Source: Chrysomallon squamiferum
Taxonomy: Eukaryota > Mollusca > Gastropoda > Neomphalida > Peltospiridae
Direction of reading: 5' to 3'
Length of the DNA stretch: 64,000 nucleotides
NCBI GenBank assembly: GCA_012295275.1
Contig: CM022671.1
Coordinates: 10,857,237-10,921,236 of the forward strand
The position numbers and the translations under genes were made by a program. Shown here piece after piece: positions 38,559-52,300 of the stretch; within the stretch, counting starts at the first letter, position 1, and every line of letters begins with the position of its first letter. The notes under the pieces are model-generated. The model saw only the letters and a program-made list of their open reading frames with translations, searched no databases and was not told the DNA's origin.

Positions 38559-41500
38559 TCAAACCTGGTGATTTTCTGTCATTATGTTTATCAGTTTGTT
38601 TAGAGGTTCGTACTGCTGCAAGGTCCTGAGATCACCAAGGAGAATAAGTTTGTGTCTGGCTCGGGTGATTGATACATTGAGTCGACGCATGTCCTTCAGA
38701 AGTTCACCTGCCTGTAACAGAAAAACAAACAAGTGTTGTTGATAAGTGTCAAACTGTTGTAAAAACGGTAATACTAAAATAGAATAGCCTCAGACATATT
38801 GCTTTATAGTCATCTGAAGAATGAAAATTACTCAACATTTACAAGAAATATTTGATTAACAAAAAGTTCCATATTTATATATCTAACTTGTAAAAACATA
38901 TCAGAAACAAAATTTGCTCCCAAACTGTCATTTTAATATGTTGACCACAATGAATACGTTTGAAATAATTTTGTTTAAAGTTTTATATTTTTTAGTTTGG
39001 TACTAAAAAAAAGTCTATTCTTTGAAACCTGTGTTTTTTTCCTGGCTCCACATAATTCTGAGTCTCTGTGTAATGAATATAATCTGGGTTTTTAATAAAG
39101 ATTTAAATCTGGTAAAAAATAGTCTTTGACACAAAAGAACATTCATTTACTAGTAAGATGGAATACTGTTTACTTTGTATGACACTGAAGTCTGACAACT
39201 GAAATGATGATGACATCTTTGTCTCATCCACTGTACTGATCAACTGTTAAAATTTTGTATTTTTTAATCTGGCTACCAAAAAAAAGTCTATTTTTTAAAA
39301 CCTGTGTTAATTTCAAGTTTCCAAGTAATCCTGAGTCTGTAAAATAACTACATGATGGAACATTACTTACTCTGTTTGAACCTTGGTCACACTGACTTCT
39401 GACAAATGAAATGATGATGACATCTTTGTCTCGACCCTGGTACTGGTCAACTGTGTTCACTTCCACTGCAGGCAGCCCCTCCTTCAGCAGAGACTGGTGA
39501 ATAAAATTCACCTGTTTTCTGTATGGTGCTATAATCCCAACACTTCCAGCATCTTTTCCCATCTACAGTGAGACAGTTAAAACATGGAGTAATTTAGGTT
39601 GTTGTTGTTATTAATATGTAAATGATAAAATACATCACACAGATAAAAAATAAAAATAATTAGTTAATAAAGTTTGATTTTGTTATTTGTTACATAAGTC
39701 ATGAAACATAATGTACACATAAACAGAAATTTTTTAGTCTATTTTATTATTATTATTTTTTTCTTATTTTTTTATATTTATAACCACTACATTCTGGAAA
39801 GAACAATGTTTTAGTAGCAGAACAAAAAAACTGTTTGAAAATTACTGTAATCTTTATAAATATTTAAAATAAATTGTTCTTTAAAAGCTTATGATTTCAG
39901 TTTAATTTCCTTTCTTGACATTTACCAGTAACAGAGTTTTCAACAGTGACATTACTATAGCAGCTTCAGTTGCATTTTTAACTTGACCTGTCCTGTCAGT
40001 TGTTTCTGGAGCTGGGACCTAAAACACAAATTATATTTAAAATTCTAATAATACCCTTCAGAAAAAGTCAGCCAGTATTAATTTACTAATTATCCTAAGT
40101 TATCCTAAAACACTTAAATTACTGTATACTGTGTACACTGATCACTGGAAGTGATTTTATCTAACTTTTCCTTTTCTTATCCAGAAAAGCCTCATTACTA
40201 CTCAGCTGGGACAGTGGTTTTAAAATTCATATTTTATATCTTATTACTACAATCAAACTTAGATTTATAAGTTGTTTAAAATGATATCCTGAACTGCAAA
40301 TACATTGAAATACACTGAATAAAATAAAGATCTCAGATTTTGTTAACAGGAGAAACAAATATTTTATTTAGCTCTATAAAGTTAATTTGAACTGGAGAGA
40401 GTGAATATTGCATAAAATCAAGATCTCAATTTTTTTTAACATGAAAAAGAAACATTTTTTTTTTTTATGCTATTTTTACAAATAAGATTTTTGCATAATC
40501 ATACATAGTGATAATGTAGAATACTTTTATATCTGACATTACAATACATAATTTACCTGTTTAGTGTTTAAGAAAACTGCAGACTTTTCAACTGCAGGTG
40601 AAAGAGCGATCTGAATCCAGACTGCCTGTTTCTGTTACAGGGAAAAAACAAAACAGTAAACTTAAATATTATTATGTCCATAGATGTCTCAACTTCACCA
40701 AGCCATTATGTTAAAGCTGATTTTGTCACCTCAGTGATAGGGTACAAAACTGATGAATGATTACTAAGTTGAAAAATATCAAATATGTGTGTGTTTGTTT
40801 GTGTATATCTCTATATGTGTGTGTGGGGGTAGTGTGTGAGAGACAGAGAGAGAGAAAGAAAAAGAAGATAATAAATGTAAGAGAAAAATGTATATTGTTT
40901 ACTTCTAACAGTTCAGTGTGAGAAAAGCTCAATGAACTCTCAGCTACTTCTTTATTAGCACATTTCAGAGCTCCATCATAAACCAGTTCATTCGCCAACT
41001 GCATGATAGTTCTAATTAAAAAAACAAAACAATATACATATTTGTTTAAAGATAATATTTAATAGTTTTCACATTTCAAATTCACAATTTACTTTTCATA
41101 ATACTGAAGCTTTGGCATATAAAATGAACTTCTATGGGCTACTTTTGGACATTGGGAAAGGATTATACATTTGATCAAACATTTATGGATCATTGATTAT
41201 GGTGTCATGTATCTCAACAACAGTGCCAGTGTGAGTAATGTTTTCTGGTTGGAATGAACATCAAAGAAAATGTCAAGATAAATATTTATATACTGAGGTG
41301 ACCCACTAAATTTAGTTTCAGTGATTGCACCCTATGTTTAATACCTTGTAATCAAAAAATAAATTATTGTTAAAGAAAGCTCCAGAAAGGATTTTAAATT
41401 ATGATCAATGTAAAAGAAATTAACAACGTTAAAACTAAAATAAAAACAAATGATTAAGATTTTACCTATTCATTCTGTACTGAATACTAAGGTCAAAGGT

Positions 41501-44500
41501 TGCTCCTGTGTCATCCAAATGGACAAACAGACTCTCAGACATTCCTAGGTTTCTGTACAACAGTAATAAATAAAATCAAAATAAACTGATAAATGTTTCA
41601 TTAAAACTGAATTAATTTGTAAACACGTTCCTTCACATCAGTACTTTTATTGTAAATAAAGATTTGACATTCTTTCTGTGACTGAAATTAATGAATGAGA
41701 ATGGATGGGAAAGTATCTAACTTGGTCCTAAGTCAGTTGCTCTGGATAGTAGCTGGTTATATAGACAGAAGTGTACTTACCTAGCATCTCTGCTTTGTAC
41801 AACAGGTGGAAGCTGGAGTGGATCTCCCACAAGCACAAATCTCTGAGAACTGAACAGTGGACCAAGACATGCTGGCAGCAACACTTGTGACGCTTCATCA
41901 ACTACACAGATGTCAAACTTCATCTGACTGAACAGACAATGGTTTGTTCCCAGGCAACTGGTAGCAACTATTTTCTGTTTAAAAATTGGCAGATGAGAAA
42001 AAAGTAAAATTGTATTTTTTTATTTTTAAATATTTACATAGTAAAGGAAAAATAAAACCGTACCCAATAACAGCAGTCAATGACTAAATTAATACTAATG
42101 CTTCCATCACTTTTGTGGGGTTTTTTCTTTGTTTTTTGTTTTTTTGTTGTTGTTTTTGTTTTTTGTTCTGTACATAATAATAATTATTTATTAATTAAAG
42201 TTAATTTACAATTTAATAAATATTACAACATTAATGTTTAGGGATATCGGTGTTATAAAAATTATCATTTGTGATCATTTACCAATATCTGTCATTCTTT
42301 TTGTTTATAAAACATATTATCAAAGTAAATATATTCTGTTAAATGGAAGACATCTCACTTGTGACGAATAGAAATCTCTAAGTTCAGACACACTGGTTAT
42401 ATTGGATGTCAGAGTTTCGGCAGCATATGGGTGAATAGCTTTGTGAATTCTGCTCAGTCTTCCAAGACGCAGGAATGGTATATCATCCTAGAAAAAACAG
42501 AAAGAAGCATGTTGATTACTGCTGCAAGACTGAAATAAATTCAGAACCCTTAAATACTGTGTAATGGTTGTATACTACTGGCCAGAAAATATTAATTAAA
42601 GTTAGTTGTGGGTTTTTTTCAACCACATATATTACATCAAATACAGTTGGAACAATGATACACATTAACAGAAATATTAGATTTTAGTTTGGTTTTATAG
42701 AAAAGTCTATGTGATTGATACTGAATCTGTATTTTAAACATGTTTGAGTAGAATTCTGTATAAAAGAAACATTAACTGAATTATTATATATATATATACA
42801 TGACTGACATGAACGCTGTATAAATACTATGAACCTGTTTGAGTTTGAGAAGAATGTTGTCCACTGCTGAGTGAGTATAGCTGGTGAGGAGAACTGACTG
42901 TCCCAGCAGATACAGGATCTTCACGAGGGCTATGATCATTGAGGTTTTACCTGTAGCATTGAAATAACACAATAAAGTACCAAATTAACAATGTCTGTGA
43001 ATCTATAACACTAAAACAGTACCATTATTCAGTTTGACTATGTAAAACACTAAATAAAGTACTATTATTGAGTTTCTGTTAACAAATTCACAGTGTCTGT
43101 ATAACAATCAGCAAAATAAACATAGTAAAATGTTAATTGAAATAAAAACATAAGACAAAGATTCAGTACGCTATCAGAAAAATCTGAAATAATACAATTT
43201 ATATTTTCAGTGTACTGCAGATTTTGAAATAATGTATTGTTCAACCTTTACACAGAGTGATTCAACCTCTAGTTTTATTCATACCTACTCATGTTGATTT
43301 CTATGTATTTGATTAAAGCATAGTTTTGCTTCGTTTCACCACTCTATATAACAGAGAAAAACACTGATATTTACCTGTTCCAGGATATCCTCTGATCAGT
43401 ACATAATCTTTACACATTAAAACCTGTCAAAAATAAAAAAAATTAAATAAACAAAAAAGTAAACATATACATTTTTTTTTAAATCATCATCATAATCATT
43501 AATTAAATCAATAGTAACAATATCAAAACACAATAAAATATTTAAATAAAGAAAATGTAAAATAATATTTTTTTCAAAAAATGTAAATTATTTCAAAGTT
43601 TATAGAATAAACAATCATTGAGTACAACACATATATGACCAATTAAAAGTAAATCATATTTTAAAAAAACAAATCCAGTCCAACAGCACTATTCTGATTT
43701 ATTTTATCGCACTCACCTTTAATATAACAGTTTTCTGAAGCGTGTTCAACAGCTTAAAAATTGGTTTGACTAAAAACAAGTAATAAAGAACGATTTATTT
43801 TGATTTGTCCATAAATGTGCAAATATTATAAAGAGATAAATTAAAATCTGATGTAAGTGTACTAATAAATCAAACATATCTTTTAATGTAACAGTTTACT
43901 TTTTGGTAGAATATTCCATAATTTAGCTTTTGTGATAGAAGATGACAAGCTGAAAATATCTTTCCTTAATTTGTTTTCTATCAATATTAATAAGAACATT
44001 ATATTACTGCTTATATTTTCATAACCTAACTGTATTAAATTTGATCCTTATATCGTTTTTTTATACCAAAACACATACTACAAACACTTATAAAAAAAAT
44101 TGTGTAGCAGTAATAAATACTTTACCTTTTTCTAGCATGCCTTTTGACAATGTAAACTGAAATTCAGGTTTCTTCTTATCAATGATAAGTTCTCTTAGCC
44201 TATGTCTACAGTTATAAAACAATGACAAAAAAATACATCACCATTTATGTAAATATTAATAATAATAATAATGATAATAATAATAAAAATAATGTAATAC
44301 AAAAGATAACATTCTTAAAAAGCAGATATGTTTTTGGTATTTTTTAATAAAATTGTAAGAAAAACAAATAAATCTAGTCTACTATTTATTTATTATTCTA
44401 TGTATGATCAATTTGATAAATGTTATAATTACAAATAGAATGATTTATTTGTTAGGGAAGATATATATATTACCTGAGTACTAATGTACATTTTATTAAC

Positions 44501-45812
44501 ATTCACTAAATTAAACTACAGATCAATAAAATAAAAAGTCTACTAATTGGATTTCATGACAAAGGTGTTAGAAAACTGAGAGAGATACCTGTGTTGATCA
44601 CTCGTCATCAGTTTGGACAGGTTAGTATAAAGGTAACCAAGTGTACTGAAGTTATCATATCTATCTAACCTAAACACTTGACTTTGTAGCTCCTTGTCAC
44701 AGTGAAAATTGTCTCTGTAAGAATAAAAACTGTTATAGAGAACTGTACAGTGAAAAGTGATTTGCATCTAGAGACATGTTCACTATTTACAATTATCAGC
44801 ATTAAAATATTTCAGTAAATTTCGTTTTATTGAGCATGGATAATCCAAAAATACATTTTTAGTTAAATGTTATCTTCAAATTAATTTTTATTTTATTTAT
44901 TATTATCTTTTTTTAATGAATAAAATTAAAGAATATTCTAATAATATAATAGTAAGTTAAAATCAGATATTTTAATAAAATTCAATTACCTGTCTACCAC
45001 CACCTGCACAGTATGTTCTGATATTTGTTTGATAACACCTGTACAAAGAACCAGCAATTTTCCATCGTCTGTGCTGATCGTAATGTTGTCATTAACTGTC
45101 AGACCAACAGCATTCACAAGTGAGTCTGACAGACTAGAAACATAAATTTCAGATATGTAAATATACTAACCAGTAAGACTGTGTCTGACTAATACCATTA
45201 CAAGAAGTATCTGTGGCAGTTACATATATTTAACAAAACAAAAACAACACAAAAACAACAACCAACATTTAAAAAATACACTACCATGAAACTGTCAGAA
45301 AATCGTGAATATTTTATTGTTGTGCTGTCATAGTGTTTGGATATAGATACAAAAACATCAATAAGACAGAACTACAGACAGTATATTTATGTCCTTAATT
45401 TGCTGTTACACATACACACAAAAAAGTCCACTCATCTTACTCTTAGAAAAAACTGAATGTATTCACACATTTTGTAACTTCTATTAAGACAAAAGGATTA
45501 ATATTAATAACAGGGTGTAAATTAAACATAAAAATAACGAGTAATGTTGTTCGGTAACTGTGCCTTCAAACTAGCAGAATTAATGATATACCAATTTATG
45601 TGGCTGAACAGATTTTGAATATATTTCATACTCTATAATAATGTGTGTTTAACAGAAATATCTGAGTAGAATTGACAGACCTGTTGTATTGTGCCAGTCT
45701 GCTAAATGTTATGAGGTAACTTGTTCCTTCTGAGTAAAACTGACTGTCTGTGATCAGTCCTACTTCTGTGTTTGTGATCACCATACCACTAAGACAGTCC
45801 CCTTCAATTTCT
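38559..45812 (-). other. DNA2: DNA2 beta-barrel and superfamily 1 helicase part
   Basis: Exons 17-31. Motif I (Walker A) GYPGTGKT spans residues 1136-1143 and is split by an intron between T and G. Motif Ia is [17 protein letters not shown]. Motif II is VVDEASQ with Asp1248/Glu1249, motif [11 protein letters not shown] at 1272-1279, and motif IV IQYRMNR around 1310-1316. Motif V is [20 protein letters not shown] around 1445-1464, and motif [15 protein letters not shown] has Arg1489. The protein ends about 20 residues after motif VI-associated strands, shorter than human DNA2 at the C-terminus. Confidence 0.93.
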
Positions 45813-48800
45813 CTGAAATCAAATAGAAACTATATTTGTTACAATTTTAAAAAGCAAATCTTTTCAGCAGAAAAACAAAATTTAAAATTTCAATGCAGTT
45901 GTAAACTGTTCATTATCACTGTAAAAATTGCCAAATTTGTGAGTAAGAGATAAATTACCTGTCAGTACTAGATTTACACCAAATATCTTTAATGTTAGTC
46001 TGCTGCCCGTCTCGTGACTCGAGATCCAGACACAAACACCAGTGAAAGAAATATTCGAGATGATTCTCTGACAGATGACTCAGTGTTGAGTCCACCAGAC
46101 TTGACATAGCATGCGTCTTGTCTAGATTTAGCTCTTCCAGGTTTCTTTAAAAATAAATAAACAAACCAGTGATAATAATGAAAATTCAATACAATGTTAG
46201 TTTTTTAACTATTACTACTACTAATAATAAATATAACAATAATAAAAGAATACATTAAACATTATTAATTAATTTGAAAAATAATTTCCAATTGTTTTTT
46301 TTTTTTAGTTTTTGACCTTTAAAGTGAATGTAGTTAGACAAACAAATACAAACAAAGTTAATGGTTATAAATTATTTTGAAACTGATATTCTTATTTATT
46401 TATTTACTAAATTTATTTTTATTTATTTATTCATTTCTAGTGAATGTAGTCAAGTTTCTCTAGCATTTACTTCTTTCTAAAAAAAACATCACTGTGATTG
46501 GTTATTTAATTAAATCAAAGTACACAGTTGTGGGTAATCTTAGTCAAAGTACCTCTGATAGGCAGTACAGTTGAGGAGTTGTGGACATCTTGCACATGTT
46601 CTAGAATTATTGATAGGTTGCGGTAACTGACCAAACTGATATGTGAGACCATCCCCACTTGATGATGTAGTAACCTGCTGACTCAAATAGTAAGCTATCT
46701 CATTTCTTAGTTGTATGAGACCTTTACAAATTAAAATTAATATAAAAAAATAACAATTACTAGCAATCTGAATATTAGCCTTTGTCTATTGTTTAATTAT
46801 TGGTTTGTTACTGACAAACATTATCAAAACCTGAATGTACAGACAAAATCTATTTTATAAATTCAATATATATTTTTTATTTTACACATTAATATAAATT
46901 TTAGCTGATTATTTGAATTAGAAAAGTATTGGATCAGTAGGAGAAAGGTTTCAAAGAATTATACTAAAAATAGATAAAACAAACCTCTTTTATTTTCCTG
47001 CTTCACAGGGATAAGTTTCATGTCTGGATCCTTTAAATACAACAGCAAGCCTTCCTGAGGGTCCTCTCTCCTGTCTGAACTCATCATGGAGTACAGAGTC
47101 ACCTGTGATTAACAACAGCAAACTATCAAACATACTGAAAATTTAATTGTTATAATTTTAAAACACCACTGATTAATGCAAATAATGCGTATGTGAAGAA
47201 ATATAAGAGAAGAATTATATCATTGTCTCTGCAAGATAAATCAGTATTTTCTACTGGTAATAGGTGTCAGTAATGTGTTTTTTATTTGGTCTGAGAGAAG
47301 AAACCCAACTCCATCTATTACTTTAATTAGCTTTGCTAATATTTTATATGCACCTTCCCATGCAAAGGATAGGATATATTACAGCCTTTGGTAAACAAGT
47401 GATGGGCCTGTAACTGCAGTATGCCAAAAAATTGAACTTCAGACATGCCATGACTCAGAACAAAACTGTAGACATCGTCAGTACACTTTTCTATTAGAAT
47501 GAGTACAGTGAACATCAGATTTCTACATTTTCACTTTAGTATAAAGCATTTAGATTATTCATACTTGGCCCTTGTGTTCTATGGAATATGTGGTTTTTCC
47601 GGTCTTCAGTTCAAGAGGTATAATTTTCTTCTCTACATTACATTTCTCTCTCTGAATCTTAAATAACAAAATAAATCACACAATTATGACAATAAAAATC
47701 AGTAAATAAAAAAACTGTTTTATGGAACAAATATTGACAACAGATGTAAATATATTATTTATGTTAAATTTGAAATAAATAACACTGTGCTAACCTTAAC
47801 CTCAACTGTGAGATCAATTTTTCCTTTTATCCCAAACCTGAAATAACAAACAAAAGATAATTTTAACAAGCAATTATGAATCTAAATTTGTTTATGAGCC
47901 TTTATAAAAATAGTTTCTAATATGAAAAACTAATGACTAAAACTAAATCTAAATTCTAACTTAACTAAAACCAGCCATTTGGTGATTATCTAATACTGAT
48001 CAAAACACAAAAATAAAGCATAATTTCATTTACCTGGGAGACCAAATATTTTCTTCAATGTCTTTAATTCTACAAATCTGCACATCATTCAGCCTGAAAT
48101 GAATACAGTGACAAAGTTCACAAACTGGTATCTGGTAAGTGAAAATATTTAATTAAATAGAGAAGTTCCTAAAAGCTTACATACTGATTTTAAACACTAA
48201 AATGCCTGATTCAGAACATATGGTAAATATAATATGATATATTATTTGCACTGTATGTAATTGTGATACACTTCAAGATATTCACAAAAGGTTCTAGCTT
48301 AGAAATGGACTTAAACTGGAATGTTATCATCTTTAAATAAATATTTGTAAAATTGTAACTACAAAGTTCAAAAGTAAACTCAGTTTATTTATTTTAAATG
48401 CATTTGCACTCTTATCAGTTTGCTAACAGGCCTACAGTTTACACTGGGCAAAAGTTTATAGTTAATATAACTCACAGGTTTTAAAAATTATAATCACAAA
48501 TTTCAAAAGCAGATTGCAATGTAAGTAATTTAAACTCAGTTTGCACTCTATCAGGTGTACAGTTTACACTGGGTACAGTATTTAATTAATGTCCCACCTG
48601 TTTCTAGAAGTTTCCTTGTTTAAAGCAGTGGTGAGATGAAGCCACTTCTGGAGAGGTGGAATGTATTTCTTTATTTCCTCAAGAACGACCGCCTCCGACA
48701 CATTCTGACTGTACCTGCAAACGAGTAACACACAGACACATATTAAATTACTGTCTCGATGAACTGACATATTAAATTACTGTCTCAATGAATTAACAAA

Positions 48801-49256
48801 CCAAAAAGAAAAGAAAAGGCATCAGCTAAAATTAGAAGAATGCTTTTAAAAATATATAATTCTTTAACATGATGAATATTTCAATTTTTAGGATTAAATG
48901 AGATCATTTTTCAAATAAAAACCTTGTTTCCTCGGGAAGAGACAAAAATATATTTGCCAAACAAAACTTATATACATTTGCAACATCAAAATTTAATTAG
49001 TGTCTTAACATAATTTTTAAAATTTGTATGCTGTTTATTGGGTAATGGTCCTGGATTCTGTTTTCTTGTTTACCTAAAACTTTTCAGATAAATTACAGAG
49101 AATAAACATCTGGCTTACATTTCATGGAGAAATTTGGAAAGCTGCATTACAGAAGTTGTTATTTTCATGATGTCCGATTCTGATGACACACGGTTCTTCA
49201 AAACCTTTTAACAAATTTTAGATATATTATAGATATTATACAGGTAGTATAATTAT

Positions 49257-49311
<55 letters not shown>

Positions 49312-52300
49312 GAAACCAAGTACATCTAATTTTGCTTTCCATCAGAACATCTAATATTTTTATCACATGAAACATATTTGGTTATGTCAATTATATTAAA
49401 GACATATTTTTCAGTGAAATAATGCCATCATCTGTAACAAATCTTTTATCATAATAAAATAATTTCTCAGTAAAAAATAATAATAAAATTTAAAAAATTT
49501 AAAATTATGATGTATATTTAAGAAAAGAAAATAAAATCTTAGAAAGATAATGTGACAATAATATCAAAAAATAAAATATATATATAATGTGGTATCCCTA
49601 CAGCAATAGAATCAAATTTATTTTAATTACAAATTGTATAAATGATTGTCCCTGAAAATTTGCAACATTTTACAAATCTACTGAAAAGAAAATTAATTTA
49701 AAAAGTCATTACTCAGACTCTTTGACACTCACTTAGAGATTCTACAATTTTAAATTAAAATCAGATGTGTAGCTATTTTTCAGTTTTTGAAATAATGAAA
49801 ATATTGTAAATATATATTTTTTTATATGAATTAAATACTTATAATTAAATATTATAATTCTTACTTCTTGAAATACTGTGTGGATGACACTTCCAAATAG
49901 CATATGTATATTTTTATCATCACAACCCTGTGGAAAAAATAAAATGTTTATAAAAAAATAAATGAAAAAAATGTAGATCTGTAGTTAGTTTGTTAATGAA
50001 AGGGAATATATTTACAGTGTGGATCTAAAATCATTCACAACTTTTAGATTAACTGCAAATCATAATATATATTTATGTATGTAAATGTAGATAACTAACA
50101 GAATTTCCAACTCTAAATATATGATAAATATTGAAAATTATTTTGGAAAATGGTAGTGGAACAAAATCTGAATGATTATGCAACCTATAATGTACAGATA
50201 CATAAAAATAACTGTTTTCTTTACCTTAAATTTTTCACTCAAAACTGATCTGAAAAATAAAAATAAACTAATTTGTTATTATTTTCCAAATTAGACTAAA
50301 TGTATTATTTTATCAAATGGCTAATTTATACTTCTGTTATAAAATATTTAATTATTAAAAAAACGTACCTGCGCATGCAGTGCACACTTGACACAACGGA
50401 TGTTCCAGACACCAGTGCGTCTGGACGTATTATAATCAGACCTGACTCATCACTGATGTAACATCTACTCTCCTCATTAAACTCTCCATGTACATTTACT
50501 ACGTCATTCACCTCAACCTTACTGTCAGCCCTGTTGTCAAATACAAATCATCACACTTCGCATTACACCAGTTTGTTTTGTTATTAACAAACGTCCATTG
50601 TAACATAACTAATATTTACACACACACACGATTATATGCACGTATGTATGCAAGTACGTATAAATAAAACTTTATGTTTAAAAAAATACTGAAATCACTT
50701 GTATATTTTTACAAGCCTGCTGGCTCAAGCTTAACTGTGATTAGAAATAAAGGAAGAAAATGTTCTTGTAATCATTTATTTATGATTGACATATATGTAA
50801 ATTAAAATATTTAACTGTGTAACTATTTAATGTTATTATTAGAATAAAGCTTATTGGAAAAGTGATTAATCACAAAGGAACCTTACCAGAAACCTTGCAA
50901 TATACAAGTCCTTTTTACATCAGAAACATCTGACTGTAAGTCCAGAATCAGGTCCTGTCTGATGAAAAAATAAAAATATCATCTCATTACGAATTTGTAG
51001 TTTTAATTCAATTTTATCTTATTCAGTACTTTTTTTTTTTTTAAACCAGTAGCTTGATATTTTAAATTTAATTGTTAGCTTAGTCTCCATTTATAACTGA
51101 ATCCTCTGCATTGTTTCATAAATTAAATTTACTGTAATACAGATATATATAAAAAGATAATATTAAATTTCTAAAAAAAAATTATTTTTAAAAATCATGT
51201 AATTTTCATTAATTATCATTTGTCTTTTATTTATTATTTTACCTACCCAGCATACTCAACATGAATGACCTTGTATCTTCCAAATCTATCTGCTGGCCTC
51301 ACATTCTCTGTTTGAATCCTGTGAAAATAATTAATTATCATTTAAACTTTAATGATTATATGCATGTAAACATCCAATGTATCTCATAAAAACAATAAAA
51401 ATGTTAAACACTTTACTATGCCCTATGTTTTTAGATTATGTTTTAGATATGAACTGTAGTAAATGAGAGAGCAGAAAGAAGAGATGATTATCAGAGACTA
51501 ACTGAGAAATTTAACTCACATCTCGAAGGAACTGAAATCGTCAAATTCTTCACAGAGTAACTGATTTTCTGACACATCATCCAAATTTGAGTCAGTCAGT
51601 GATTTACACAGTTCAAATAAAACAGGTTCAGACTTCTTTGTTTTTAGAGAAGTATCTTTGTTTTCTAAATCTAACATATCTAAAAAAATATCGTCTTCAA
51701 ATAGTGCAGGGTCATTGTGTGAAATTTCCTTAACTGCTTCCTTTGTATTTAAATTCAAACTATTATCAACAATATTTTTTGTGGCAAAAGGGGATTTTTC
51801 ATCTTTTTTAAAGTTCCCATCACAAAAACCTCGAGACATCAGTTCAGCTTGATCTGAACGTTCACTAGGTGTACCATTTCTGCAGTAGTCTCCATTACCT
51901 AACACATCAGTGGATAATGCATTGGTAGAACTGACCTCTTTGTCAACAGTTCCATGAACATCCATTGTTTTAACTATCTGCTGTCTGTCAGGTAAAGAAT
52001 TTAAATTCGTGACAGGATTTCTCGTTGTCGATACTGAATTAGTATTTGTTTTAGATTCTGATCTCATCTCATTCAAGATTTCGGACAGGAATTCATCATT
52101 TTCATCAAGATCTTTCATAACATCTTTCTTCATTTTGGTTACACCTAGCTGATAATCAAGTAGTGTGGCATTGTACTTGTCAGCCTCTGCATCCTGTGCA
52201 CCCATTAAACACAGAACTCGTTTAACTTGGGATTTCACAACCTCTGTCTTCGTTGTTTGTAAACACTTATGGCTGTTGCTTTCATTTAAAGCTCTTTTGG

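Noticed and set aside
40626-40631. Alternative acceptor 6 nt inside DNA2 exon 28
   Set aside because: AG at 40626-40627 is possible and frame-neutral, but the pyrimidine tract lies directly before the outer AG, so the outer one was chosen.
45995-46189. 64-codon minus-strand frame [13 protein letters not shown]
   Set aside because: It is an out-of-phase reading of the DNA2 exon 45959-46144, whose true frame reads [15 protein letters not shown] and fits both neighbours.
51241-51246. Alternative donor GTAAAA for the DNA2 exon ending at 51247
   Set aside because: Using it would include an in-frame TAG (GCT GGG TAG). The GTAGGT donor keeps phase with the next exon.
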